From contig NZ_QTJY01000010.1 of NCBI RefSeq assembly GCF_003703975.1, positions 62,001-126,000 of the forward strand: a stretch of 64,000 nt of DNA, given 5' to 3'. Positions 26,258-34,517 of this stretch are shown here, piece by piece (the first letter of the stretch is position 1; each line of letters opens with the position of its first letter). Under the pieces are notes generated by a model. That model made no database searches and was not told where the DNA came from. It worked only from the letters and a program-made list of their open reading frames with translations. This DNA is from Larkinella soli. Its GTDB lineage: Bacteria > Bacteroidota > Bacteroidia > Cytophagales > Spirosomataceae. The position numbers and the translations under genes were made by a program.

Positions 26258-26785
26258 ATGAAAAAAATTCTTTCCTCTCTATTTGTCGTCGTGCTGATGC
26301 TGATCGGCACTCAATCTTTCGCACAATATCAGAAAGGCGATAAACTGCTCAACCTCGGTATCGGTCTCGGTGCCTACTACGGCGGTGGTGTCCCGATCGG
26401 TGCTGCCTTTGAAGTAGGGGTTACCGACGAAATCAGCGTCGGCGCTCAGGTCGACTTCTATACCTGGGGCTACAACTTCGGTGGTTACAAATGGCGGTAT
26501 ACCTTCCTTCCCATCGCGGTCCGCGGCTCTTACCACGTCAACGAACTGCTGAACCTGGGCAACGAAAAACTGGACCTGTACGCCGGTCTGGCACTGGGCT
26601 ACTACGTATCCAGCTACAGCGACAATTCAGGTTACAGCGGCTTCTACGACAACGCCTACGGCAATAAAGTGCTGTTCGGTCTGCACCTCGGCGGCCGCTA
26701 CTACTTCAAGCCGAACCTGGCCGGCTTCGCCGAACTGGGCTACGGTGTCGCTCCGCTGAAAGTCGGGGTAACCTTCAAGTTCTGA
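26258..26785 (+). CDS. Outer-membrane beta-barrel protein (small porin-like)
   Basis: A 175-residue protein with signal peptide MKKILSSLFVVVLMLIGTQS to SFAQ. It then has eight or so amphipathic strands rich in Gly, Tyr and Phe (LLNLGIGLGAYYGGGVPIGA, VGAQVDFYTWGYNFGGY, LYAGLALGYYVSSYSDNSGY), ending in VGVTFKF with C-terminal Phe. It resembles the small OmpA/OmpW-type barrels common in Bacteroidota. Codon use is strongly biased to C/T-ending preferred codons, suggesting high expression. It ends 20 bases before a strong terminator. Confidence 0.8.
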   Translation: MKKILSSLFVVVLMLIGTQSFAQYQKGDKLLNLGIGLGAYYGGGVPIGAAFEVGVTDEISVGAQVDFYTWGYNFGGYKWRYTFLPIAVRGSYHVNELLNLGNEKLDLYAGLALGYYVSSYSDNSGYSGFYDNAYGNKVLFGLHLGGRYYFKPNLAGFAELGYGVAPLKVGVTFKF

Positions 26786-26805
26786 TCCACCTACTTTCCG
26801 ATACT

Positions 26806-26834
26806 GAAAAACCCGTCCATAAGACGGGTTTTTC
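26806..26834 (+). terminator. Terminator after the small outer-membrane gene
   Basis: Perfect 12-base arms GAAAAACCCGTC and GACGGGTTTTTC around a 5-base loop, with a U-run on both sides. It can also stop the convergent prolyl oligopeptidase transcript. Confidence 0.85.
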
Positions 26835-26852
26835 GTGTTAGGTCCCTACCGT

Positions 26853-28922
26853 TCACGACACCTCGATGCCCATGTTCCAAAAGAGAAAGGCATAGAGGTC
26901 GGCCGTCAGTTCGATGCTCTTGCGGGTGCTGCTGGCGCCGTGGCCCGAATTGGTGTCGATCCGGATCAGCACCGGGTTCGGCCCCCGGTAGGTGGACTGC
27001 AGCGCGGCCGCATATTTGAACGAGTGAGCCGGCACCACCCGGTCGTCGTGGTCGGCCGTGGTGATGAGCGTCGCCGGATAGTCGACATCTGTCCGGAGGT
27101 TATGAAGGGGCGAGTACGCGTACAAGGCCCTGAATTCTTCCGGATCGTCGCTGCTGCCGTAGTCCGAAATCCAGCCCCAGCCGATCGTGAATTTGTGAAA
27201 CCGCAGCATATCCATTACCCCCACCTGCGGAATCGCCACCCGGAACAGGTCGGGCCGCTGGTTGACGACGGCCCCCACGAGCAGCCCGCCGTTGGAGCCG
27301 CCCCGCACCGCCAGCCGGGCCGGTGAGGTATACCGCTCCGCGATCAGGTACTCGGCGGCCGCGATGCAGTCGTCGAAGACGTTCTGCTTGTTGAGTTTGG
27401 TCCCCTGTTCGTGCCAGGTTTCGCCGTATTCGCTGCCTCCGCGCAGGTTGACGGACGCATGAATGCCGCCCTGCTCCAGAAACGGAATCAGCAGGGAGCT
27501 GAAGGCCGGCGTCAGGCTGACGTTGAAACCGCCGTAGCCGTACAGCATCGTCGGGTGGGTACCGTCCTGCCGGAGTCCTTTCCGGTACGTCAGGAACATG
27601 GGCACGCGCGTACCGTCCTTACTCCTGAAAAACACCTGCGCAGTTTCATAGTCGTCCGGGTTGAAGGTCAGCTCGGGCCGCCGGAACAGCTCGGATTGCC
27701 GGGTTTCGATGTCGTACCGGTAGATGGTCGGCGGCACGGTGAAAGAGGTAAAGGTGTAGAAAACGAACGGGTCGGCTTTTTCTCCGGAAAAACCGCCGAC
27801 CGAACCCAGGCCGGGCAGCGGCACCTCCTGTTCGACCCGGCCGTCGGCGTCGAACACGACGATGCGGGAAGTGACGTCTTTCAGGTAATGGGCAAACACC
27901 CGGCCGCCGGCGGTCGTCACCTGGTCGAGTTTTTCGGGCTGCTCGGGGATGAAGTCGGCCAGGGTGCCGCTTTCCGGATCGACCTTCGACACCTTGTAGT
28001 TCGGTGCGTCGGCGTTATGATGCACCAGGAGGTGATCTCCAGCCGTATCGATCACGGTGTAATTGTACCGGAACCCCCCGAAAAGCAGCCGGAAAGCCGG
28101 GTCGTTCGACTGCGCATCCCGAAACCGGATTTCGGAGCCGTCGGTGCCTTCGGCAATGTTCAGGATCAGGAAGCGTTCGTCTTCGGTGGTCTGCGGAAAA
28201 AAATACCGCAGCGGGTGTTTCCGGTCTTCATAGACCAGTTCGTCCTCCGCCTGATCGGTGCCGAGCCGGTGATAATACACCTTCATAAACTCGTTTTTCG
28301 ACGACAGTTCCTGCCCGGGTTCCGGCCGGTCGTAGCGGCTGTAAAAGAACCCGCTGCCCTGCCAGGCGGCCCCGGAAAACTTTACCCATTCGAGCCGGTC
28401 GGGCAGGGGCCGGAGCGTCTCCATCTCCATCACGAGAATGTCCTGCCAGTCGGAACCGGCCCGCGAGAGGGCGTAGGCCGCATACCGGCCGTCTTTCGAG
28501 AGGTCGAACCGCATCAGACGCGTGGTGCCCTCGACCGACAGCGTATTCGGGTCCAGCACCACTTCAGGCACCCCGTCCAGTTCCTTCTGCCGGTACAGCA
28601 CCGACTGGTTCTGCAGGCCGTCGTTCTTAAAAAAATAATACCACCCGCCCTTTCGGCCCGGCGCCGAATACCGGGGGTAATCGAATACCTCCTCCAGTCG
28701 TTTCCGCAGCGTTTCCCGGTACGGGATCTGTTCCAGATAATGAAAGGTCAGCCGGTTCTGCGCGTCGACCCACTCGCCGGTCTCCTCCGACCGGTCATCT
28801 TCCAGCCATCGATAGGGGTCGGCGACGAGGGTACCGTGATAATCGTCGGTATGGTCCACCCGGCGGGCTGGCGGGTAGGGTAAGAGGCCGGATCGGGCCG
28901 GAATGGCGGAAGAACTCAGCAT
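26853..28922 (-). CDS. Prolyl oligopeptidase (S9A)
   Basis: A 689-residue serine peptidase cleaving after proline in short peptides. The N-terminal part (PPARRVDHTDDYHGTLVADP, YRWLEDD) and the seven-bladed propeller precede the alpha/beta-hydrolase domain. In that domain GGSNGG carries Ser543. The Asp region is at TTADHDDRVVP and the His at SGHGASST. The family's LYGYGGFNVSLTPAFS loop is present. No signal peptide is seen after the chosen start, so it is probably cytoplasmic or weakly exported. Length matches the family. It is monocistronic. Confidence 0.93.
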   Translation of the reverse strand: MLSSSAIPARSGLLPYPPARRVDHTDDYHGTLVADPYRWLEDDRSEETGEWVDAQNRLTFHYLEQIPYRETLRKRLEEVFDYPRYSAPGRKGGWYYFFKNDGLQNQSVLYRQKELDGVPEVVLDPNTLSVEGTTRLMRFDLSKDGRYAAYALSRAGSDWQDILVMEMETLRPLPDRLEWVKFSGAAWQGSGFFYSRYDRPEPGQELSSKNEFMKVYYHRLGTDQAEDELVYEDRKHPLRYFFPQTTEDERFLILNIAEGTDGSEIRFRDAQSNDPAFRLLFGGFRYNYTVIDTAGDHLLVHHNADAPNYKVSKVDPESGTLADFIPEQPEKLDQVTTAGGRVFAHYLKDVTSRIVVFDADGRVEQEVPLPGLGSVGGFSGEKADPFVFYTFTSFTVPPTIYRYDIETRQSELFRRPELTFNPDDYETAQVFFRSKDGTRVPMFLTYRKGLRQDGTHPTMLYGYGGFNVSLTPAFSSLLIPFLEQGGIHASVNLRGGSEYGETWHEQGTKLNKQNVFDDCIAAAEYLIAERYTSPARLAVRGGSNGGLLVGAVVNQRPDLFRVAIPQVGVMDMLRFHKFTIGWGWISDYGSSDDPEEFRALYAYSPLHNLRTDVDYPATLITTADHDDRVVPAHSFKYAAALQSTYRGPNPVLIRIDTNSGHGASSTRKSIELTADLYAFLFWNMGIEVS

Positions 28923-29007
28923 GAGAAGCGGACTGATTAAATGGTTGAAATTTGCAGGTTACCAAACAATCGAGTAATTTACCAAACTGTTTCCGTTACG
29001 GCAACAC

Positions 29008-32000
29008 ATGAAACTAACCCAAACCTTGTTTCTGACCGGCTGGCTGATCGCCTTAGGCTTGCTATGCCCTGTACGGAACGCGTGCGCCCAGCCGGGCAGG
29101 GGCAGTTCATCCGTTACGGCGGCTATTTTTTCGAATAAAAAAGCGCGTTTGTCGGAGCAAGCCCCGGCCGATACCCAGACCACGCTGGTACACCCGCTCC
29201 GGATCGACCACATCGGGGTGAGTGAGGGCCTGACGCAGGGGTCCGTTTACCATATGTTCAGCGACAGCCGGGGGTTTCTCTGGCTCGGTACGCAGGACGG
29301 CCTCAACCGCTACGACGGCACGAATTTCCGGCACTACCGCCCTAACCCCCAGGACCCGTCAGCCATTGTCGGCATCAACATCTCCGGCATTGCGGAAGAC
29401 GGCGACGGCAATTTATGGATCGGCACCGAATACGGTCTGAACCGCTATGACCGCGCCGGCGACCGTTTCTCCTGTATCTACGCGCTCGACGGATCGTCCC
29501 GGCCCCGAAAGAGCAAAACCATTCCCTTTTATGCCGACCACCAGCAGGTGATGTACTACAGCGAGGCTGAAGGGCTGGTTTCGATGGACGTAAAAACCAA
29601 CCGGAAAACCGTGCTGCAGGCCGACCTGAAGCCGACGCACGAATACGACCAGCTCAACTCCACGGCCCGGACCGCTTCGGGCGACGTCTGGCTGCACGCG
29701 CCGACCGGGCTGATCCGTCATAATCTCCACGACCGCACGACCCATTATTACTTCAGTACCCATCCGAAGAACGAAGCCGGGCCGCCGATGGGCGTATTTT
29801 CGTTTTACCCCGACCGCTCGGGCGCCATCTGGCTGGGAACCGCCAACGGCCTCATCCGGTTCGAACCCTCCACCGGCCGGTACCGGACGTTTCTGCCGCC
29901 GAACGGGCAGCCGCTGACCTCGGTCTATACCATCGCCGAAGACCGGAGCGGCCGTCTGTGGCTCGGCACCCAGCGCAGCGGCATCTGGCTGTTTGAAAAA
30001 GCCGGGGAACGATTCAGCCATCTCTCCCGATTTACGGACAGTCCCAGGCAACTGTCGGATTACGAAATCTGCAAGATTTACATCGACCGCCAGGGCATCA
30101 TCTGGGCTAATGCCGACCCCGATGGGCTGGCCCGGATCGTGCCGGGCAGCACGCTGTTCGGCGGGATGGTGGCCCGGAAGGAAGCGACCGAAAATTACAA
30201 CCCCTCCACGCTGAGCAACTTCGTGGTCCGGGGCTTCCTGGAAACCTCGGAAAACGAGGTCTGGATCGCCACCGAGCGCAGCCTCGACGTGCTGGACCGG
30301 GCCGAAAACCGCATCATCCGGCGGTATCTGAGCCAGGCCAAACACAGCCCCCTGCCCTCCCGCACACTGATCAAGTGCCTCTACCGCGACCCGTCCGGGC
30401 GGATCTGGGTCGGCACGAACGGGGGCGTATTTACCTTCGATAAGGCCACCCAGAGCTTCTCGAAAATTGCGCTGCCCGGCTCTCCCCACAGCCAGGTGGT
30501 GGAGAACTTTATCCGCCGGCTGCTGGCGATCGACGAAAACCGCATCCTGGCGGCCAGTGAAGACGGTCTCTTCCTGCTCGACCTGAAACGGAAAGCGTTC
30601 ATTCCCCTGCCGACGCTCGCCAACCAGAACATTTTCAGCCTGTCGCGGGACCGGGCCGGGCGCATCTGGGTCGGCACGTTTTCTTCCGGATTTTACTGCT
30701 TCGAGGAGCCGCCCATCGGCCCGAAAATGACCGGCCGGCGCATCATCCGGGGACTGAACGGCTATACGGTTCTGCACTTCTACGAGGACCCCGTCCGGCC
30801 CATCATCTGGATCGCTACCGACAAGGGTCTGGCGGCTCTTCATACGAAAACCGGCCGGATCCGCATGTTCGACCAGCAGCACGGCCTGCCGAACCCCTTC
30901 GTGTACGGCATCCTTCCCGACAAACTCAACCGCCTGTGGATGAGCACCAACCGGGGCATTTCCTGCTTCGACCCGGAGTCGAAGGCTTTCAAGAACTTTG
31001 ACCTGTCGGACGGCCTTCAGGGTTACGAATACAACGGAAACGCCTATTACCGGACGCATGACGGCGAGCTTTTCTTCGGGGGCGTCAACGGTTTCAACCG
31101 TTTTTACCCGGAGCAGTTCCGGACCAGCTCCTACATGCCGGCGGTGCATATTTACAACTTCCTGGTCAACGACGAGACGTACGGAACCGGGCGTTATATC
31201 GGCGAGATGACCCGGCTCGAACTGCCGTACGACCGCAACAAGGTGGCTTTTGAATTCAATGCGCTGGATTACTACAGCAACGGCCGGAACCAGTACCAGT
31301 ACCAGCTCGTCGGCTACGACGACAAATGGGTGTCCGCCGGCAACGACACGTACGTGCGGTATGCCAACCTGCCGCCCGGCACCTACACTTTCCGGGTCAG
31401 GGCGGCCAACAAAGACGGGCAGTGGAGCCCGAAAATCCGGCGGCTGACGCTGGTGATCCTGCCGCCCTTTTGGCAGCGGGCGTGGTTTATCATGCTGCTC
31501 CTGCTGGTGCTGGGTTCCGTCGGCTACGTCTGGCTGCGCAAACGGGAGAACCGCATTCACCGGCAGCACCAGCGCAATACCCGCCTGGCCGTCGAACTTC
31601 AGGAGCAGATCAAGAAGAACCTCGCGCGAGACCTGCACGATGAGATCGGCACCCAGCTGGCGACGCTGAAGCTGTATGTCGGCCGGCTGACGGACCTCAA
31701 CACGAACGCCCATGCCGGTTCGCTCGGCAATCACGCCCGCCAGCTGATCAGCGACATCATCGTCAACATCCGGAGCCTGCTGCGGGAACTGAGTCCGCGT
31801 ACGCTCGAACAATACGGCTATGCGGCCGCCGTGGAGGAATTACTGTCGCGCATCGAGGAGACCACCATCGAAACCCATTTCTGGGCCGACCAGCTGCCGG
31901 CCCGTCTGGACCCGGAAGCCGAACTGATGCTCTACCGCATCACCCAGGAACTGCTCAACAACACGCTCAAACACGCCAACGCGGGCCAGGTGAGCATCCG

Positions 32001-32259
32001 GCTGGTTTATGAAGACCCGCTGCTGAGGCTGTATTACAACGACGACGGCCAGGGGTTCGACTATGAAAGCGCCCGGCGCGGCCTCGGCATCGGCAACATC
32101 GAGTCGCGGGTGGCGCTGCTGAACGGCCATATCGAATGGAATACCGCCCCCGGCCAGGGAACGCGGGCTATCGTCGAACTGCCGTTCCGGATGTCGGGGC
32201 GTTTCCTGTTCCGGCGGATCGAGCGCTCAATCCGGAAAGTGACGGCCTTCCTGGCCTGA
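29008..32259 (+). CDS. Propeller-type sensor histidine kinase (HisKA_3)
   Basis: A 1083-residue membrane sensor. A signal peptide (MKLTQTLFLTGWLIALGLLC) is followed by a long periplasmic two-propeller region of regulator-propeller repeats (e.g. GFLWLGTQDGLNRYDG, NLWIGTEYGLNRYDR, RLWLGTQRSGIWLFE). A Y_Y_Y domain follows (about residues 735-820, LPPGTYTFRVRAANKDG), then one membrane helix (WFIMLLLLVLGSVGYVWL). The kinase core has ARDLHDEIGTQLATLKLYVG with phosphorylatable His877, and a HATPase with NNTLKHANA and GLGIGNIESRV. This is a NarX/DesK-type dimerisation domain and normally signals to a LuxR-type regulator, but none is adjacent. The periplasmic ligand is often a polysaccharide product in this family. 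Confidence 0.9.
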   Translation: MKLTQTLFLTGWLIALGLLCPVRNACAQPGRGSSSVTAAIFSNKKARLSEQAPADTQTTLVHPLRIDHIGVSEGLTQGSVYHMFSDSRGFLWLGTQDGLNRYDGTNFRHYRPNPQDPSAIVGINISGIAEDGDGNLWIGTEYGLNRYDRAGDRFSCIYALDGSSRPRKSKTIPFYADHQQVMYYSEAEGLVSMDVKTNRKTVLQADLKPTHEYDQLNSTARTASGDVWLHAPTGLIRHNLHDRTTHYYFSTHPKNEAGPPMGVFSFYPDRSGAIWLGTANGLIRFEPSTGRYRTFLPPNGQPLTSVYTIAEDRSGRLWLGTQRSGIWLFEKAGERFSHLSRFTDSPRQLSDYEICKIYIDRQGIIWANADPDGLARIVPGSTLFGGMVARKEATENYNPSTLSNFVVRGFLETSENEVWIATERSLDVLDRAENRIIRRYLSQAKHSPLPSRTLIKCLYRDPSGRIWVGTNGGVFTFDKATQSFSKIALPGSPHSQVVENFIRRLLAIDENRILAASEDGLFLLDLKRKAFIPLPTLANQNIFSLSRDRAGRIWVGTFSSGFYCFEEPPIGPKMTGRRIIRGLNGYTVLHFYEDPVRPIIWIATDKGLAALHTKTGRIRMFDQQHGLPNPFVYGILPDKLNRLWMSTNRGISCFDPESKAFKNFDLSDGLQGYEYNGNAYYRTHDGELFFGGVNGFNRFYPEQFRTSSYMPAVHIYNFLVNDETYGTGRYIGEMTRLELPYDRNKVAFEFNALDYYSNGRNQYQYQLVGYDDKWVSAGNDTYVRYANLPPGTYTFRVRAANKDGQWSPKIRRLTLVILPPFWQRAWFIMLLLLVLGSVGYVWLRKRENRIHRQHQRNTRLAVELQEQIKKNLARDLHDEIGTQLATLKLYVGRLTDLNTNAHAGSLGNHARQLISDIIVNIRSLLRELSPRTLEQYGYAAAVEELLSRIEETTIETHFWADQLPARLDPEAELMLYRITQELLNNTLKHANAGQVSIRLVYEDPLLRLYYNDDGQGFDYESARRGLGIGNIESRVALLNGHIEWNTAPGQGTRAIVELPFRMSGRFLFRRIERSIRKVTAFLA

Positions 32260-32267
32260 ATCCGGCT

Positions 32268-33173
32268 CTACTGAACCGATAAAATCTGAACATCATACCG
32301 CAGCGGAGTGTAGGGCGGTATCTGGTAGAACTGGGTATTCCCGTCGCGGGTGCCCTGCGTCCCGTAGGCCAGCGCCGACGGGATCAGCAGGGTTGCCTTT
32401 TCGTTCACCCGCAGGCCCGCCAGGCCCTGGTCAAAGCCGGGCAGGTAATCATTCCGGCCGATCCGAATGGAAAGCGTATCGGTAACGAAAGGCCGGAGGC
32501 CCGTAAAGAGACGGCCCGTAAAGCCGACCCGCACCGTCTGTCCGCCCGCGATGACCGCCCCGGCCCCCGGAGCCGGGCGAACCCGTCGGATGCCGCCGGA
32601 TGCCGTATCGGAGACGGCCAGCTTCTGGGCGGTTATATACTCCTGAATCTGCTGGTTTTCGGAACGGGAGCGGATCAATTGCACGTCGATCCGGACCGGC
32701 TCGTATTCGGGTACGCCCAGATCGGTATTGCCCCGGTCATAGGCCAGGGAAGCCGGCAGCAGCAGAATGGCTCTGCGGCCTTCGGCCATGAGGCCCAGCC
32801 CTTCCTCCAGGCCCGTCAGCATGAGCCGGGAACCAAAGGGCAGCCGGGTCGTGGCCGTGTCCAGAACCTGATCGTTCAGCAGCGACAGACGGTATTTGAA
32901 TTCGACCTGATCCCCCACCTGCGGGGTGCGGGCGGTATCGGCCGGATCGGGGGTCAGCAGGACATAATATAAGCCGGAGGTGGTTTTGACGGCCGCCGTC
33001 TGCAATTTATTAGCGATGAGGTACTGCTGAATCTGCCGGTCGTTCTCCCCGGCTTTCCCCGCGCTGGGGTCCGTAAAGTTTCGGTCACAGGCCGTAATAG
33101 CCGCTCCCATCCCGACCAGCGTCAGGCTGAAGGCCCACCGGCGCCAACCGCTGAAATGCTGCTGCAAACGCAT
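32268..33173 (-). CDS. FKBP-type peptidyl-prolyl isomerase lipoprotein, two domains
   Basis: A 301-residue protein. The start at 33173 gives MRLQQHFSGWRRWAFSLTLV and a lipobox before AAITACDR; an ATG seven codons earlier is also possible. Two FKBP domains follow. Domain 1 has VGDQVEFKYRLSLLNDQVLD, GLEEGLGLMAEGRRAILLLP and LAYDRGNTDLGVPEYEPVRI. Domain 2 has GQTVRVGFTGRLFTG, LPGFDQGLAGLRVNEKATLL, IPSALAYGTQGTRDG and YTPLRYDVQI. It is likely a periplasm-facing folding helper. The tandem arrangement recurs in Bacteroidota. It converges with the propeller kinase, 8 bases apart. Confidence 0.88.
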   Translation of the reverse strand: MRLQQHFSGWRRWAFSLTLVGMGAAITACDRNFTDPSAGKAGENDRQIQQYLIANKLQTAAVKTTSGLYYVLLTPDPADTARTPQVGDQVEFKYRLSLLNDQVLDTATTRLPFGSRLMLTGLEEGLGLMAEGRRAILLLPASLAYDRGNTDLGVPEYEPVRIDVQLIRSRSENQQIQEYITAQKLAVSDTASGGIRRVRPAPGAGAVIAGGQTVRVGFTGRLFTGLRPFVTDTLSIRIGRNDYLPGFDQGLAGLRVNEKATLLIPSALAYGTQGTRDGNTQFYQIPPYTPLRYDVQILSVQ

Positions 33174-33261
33174 TATCGTAAAGACTATATTCATTAAAGG
33201 TAACGAAGACGGGGGCTAAATCATACGGCCCTGCCCGGCCGTCTTCCATTTTTAACACTAT

Positions 33262-34311
33262 TTATACTTCCAGAACCACGTTTTCAGCCTGCGGATAACC
33301 CGTGCAGGTCAGTACCCAGCCCTCGGCCACGTCCTGCTCCGTCAGCACGTCGTTGATCGTCATGTACACCGAACCCGACACGCACCGGGCCGTGCAGCTC
33401 GAACAGCGGCCGCCCCGGCAGCTGTATGGCAGCCGCACGCCATGGTCCAGAGCCGCCTGCAGAACGGACTTGTAGGCCGGCACGTCGATGTCGTACTCCT
33501 TTCCGCGAAACCGGAGCAGGATCCGGTGGTTGCGGGCCAGTTCGGGCGGGGGAGTGGCCGTGACCGGCTCGATCACGAAGTTTTCCTTCCGGATGGCTTC
33601 CCTCCGAATCCCGGCATACACCAGCGTGATCTGAACCGTTCGCATGAAGGTGAAGGGCCCGCAGAGGTACCAGCGGGCGGCCGCCCGGTCGAAGCGGGTC
33701 AGTTCGGGCAGCATCTTTTCCAGCAGCCAGTTGTTCAGTCGCCCCCGCCGGCCGGTCCACTCGTCCGACGGGCGGCTGAGCAGGTGAATCAGGGTAAACC
33801 GGTCGGGATGCTGCCGCTGCAGGGCGTCGAGTTGCTTCCGGAAAATGATGTTCCGCTCGCCGGTGTTGCAATCGAGCAGCGTGACGTGGCTCTGCGGCTC
33901 CTCGCTCAGCACCTGCTTCAGAAGGGCGAACAGTGGCGTAATGCCGCTGCCGGCCCCGATCAGCACGATGTCGCGCCGGTAGTCCGGATCCGAATCGAAG
34001 GTAAACCGGCCGGCGGGCGGCAGGCTGTCGAGTTCATCGCCGACGCGGAGGTGGTCGAGCAGGTAGCGGGAAATCTCGCCATTCTCGACCCGTTTAATGG
34101 TCAGCGTCAGATAAGGGTCCAGGCCGGGCGTCGAACTCATCGAATACGAGCGTCGGACCTCATGCCCGCCGTGCTGAAAAAGCAGCGTCAGGAACTGGCC
34201 GGCCCGGTATGAAACCGCCCGGCCGTCCGCCGGTTCCAGCACGATGGTTTTCGTATCCGGTGTTTCCGCGATCAGGTCGACGACCCGCAGCTTCAATAAT
34301 TCCTCATTCAT
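33262..34311 (-). CDS. FAD/2Fe-2S oxidoreductase (PaaE/HmpA-like reductase)
   Basis: A 349-residue protein. The ATG at 34311 starts MNEELLKLRVVDLIAETPDT, the usual opening of the ferredoxin-reductase beta-barrel. FAD is bound at VRRSYSMSSTPG and NAD(P) at IVLIGAGSGITPLFALLKQV, with WYLCGPFTFMRTV near the end of that domain. The C-terminal plant-type ferredoxin domain carries PYSCRGGRCSSCTARCVSGS and a last Cys in WVLTCTGYP, giving the four 2Fe-2S ligands. It resembles the reductase of phenylacetyl-CoA epoxidase and related monooxygenases. No oxygenase component is adjacent, so the partner is unknown. Confidence 0.88.
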   Translation of the reverse strand: MNEELLKLRVVDLIAETPDTKTIVLEPADGRAVSYRAGQFLTLLFQHGGHEVRRSYSMSSTPGLDPYLTLTIKRVENGEISRYLLDHLRVGDELDSLPPAGRFTFDSDPDYRRDIVLIGAGSGITPLFALLKQVLSEEPQSHVTLLDCNTGERNIIFRKQLDALQRQHPDRFTLIHLLSRPSDEWTGRRGRLNNWLLEKMLPELTRFDRAAARWYLCGPFTFMRTVQITLVYAGIRREAIRKENFVIEPVTATPPPELARNHRILLRFRGKEYDIDVPAYKSVLQAALDHGVRLPYSCRGGRCSSCTARCVSGSVYMTINDVLTEQDVAEGWVLTCTGYPQAENVVLEV

Positions 34312-34395
34312 GCAGGCTTGGTAGCGTTCCGGTCTCCCGGCGGCCGAAATTACGCAAAGATCACGGAGTTTGCCTGCCAACTCGGTCCGGCTTGT

Positions 34396-34403
34396 TAACT
34401 TTG
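34396..34403 (+). promoter_or_regulatory. Candidate promoter before the modular secreted protein
   Basis: TAACTTTG matches TAnnTTTG, with a TTTG about 24 bases upstream near 34368-34371 as a possible -33 element. It is 115 bases before the start at 34518 and also lies upstream of the divergent reductase gene. Confidence 0.4.
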
Positions 34404-34517
34404 CGCAAAACCTTCGGGGAATCTTTATGTAAATTGCCTTCGGCTTTGCGTTAGAGAAGCAGCTCCATGGGGTGATGACGCAGCCGCCGAAGGATATTTA
34501 TCTGAACCAGCCATTTC

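Noticed and set aside
29413-31812. 799-codon open frame opposite the propeller kinase
   Set aside because: Antisense of a GC-rich coding region; no recognisable motif, while the plus strand has a full kinase architecture.
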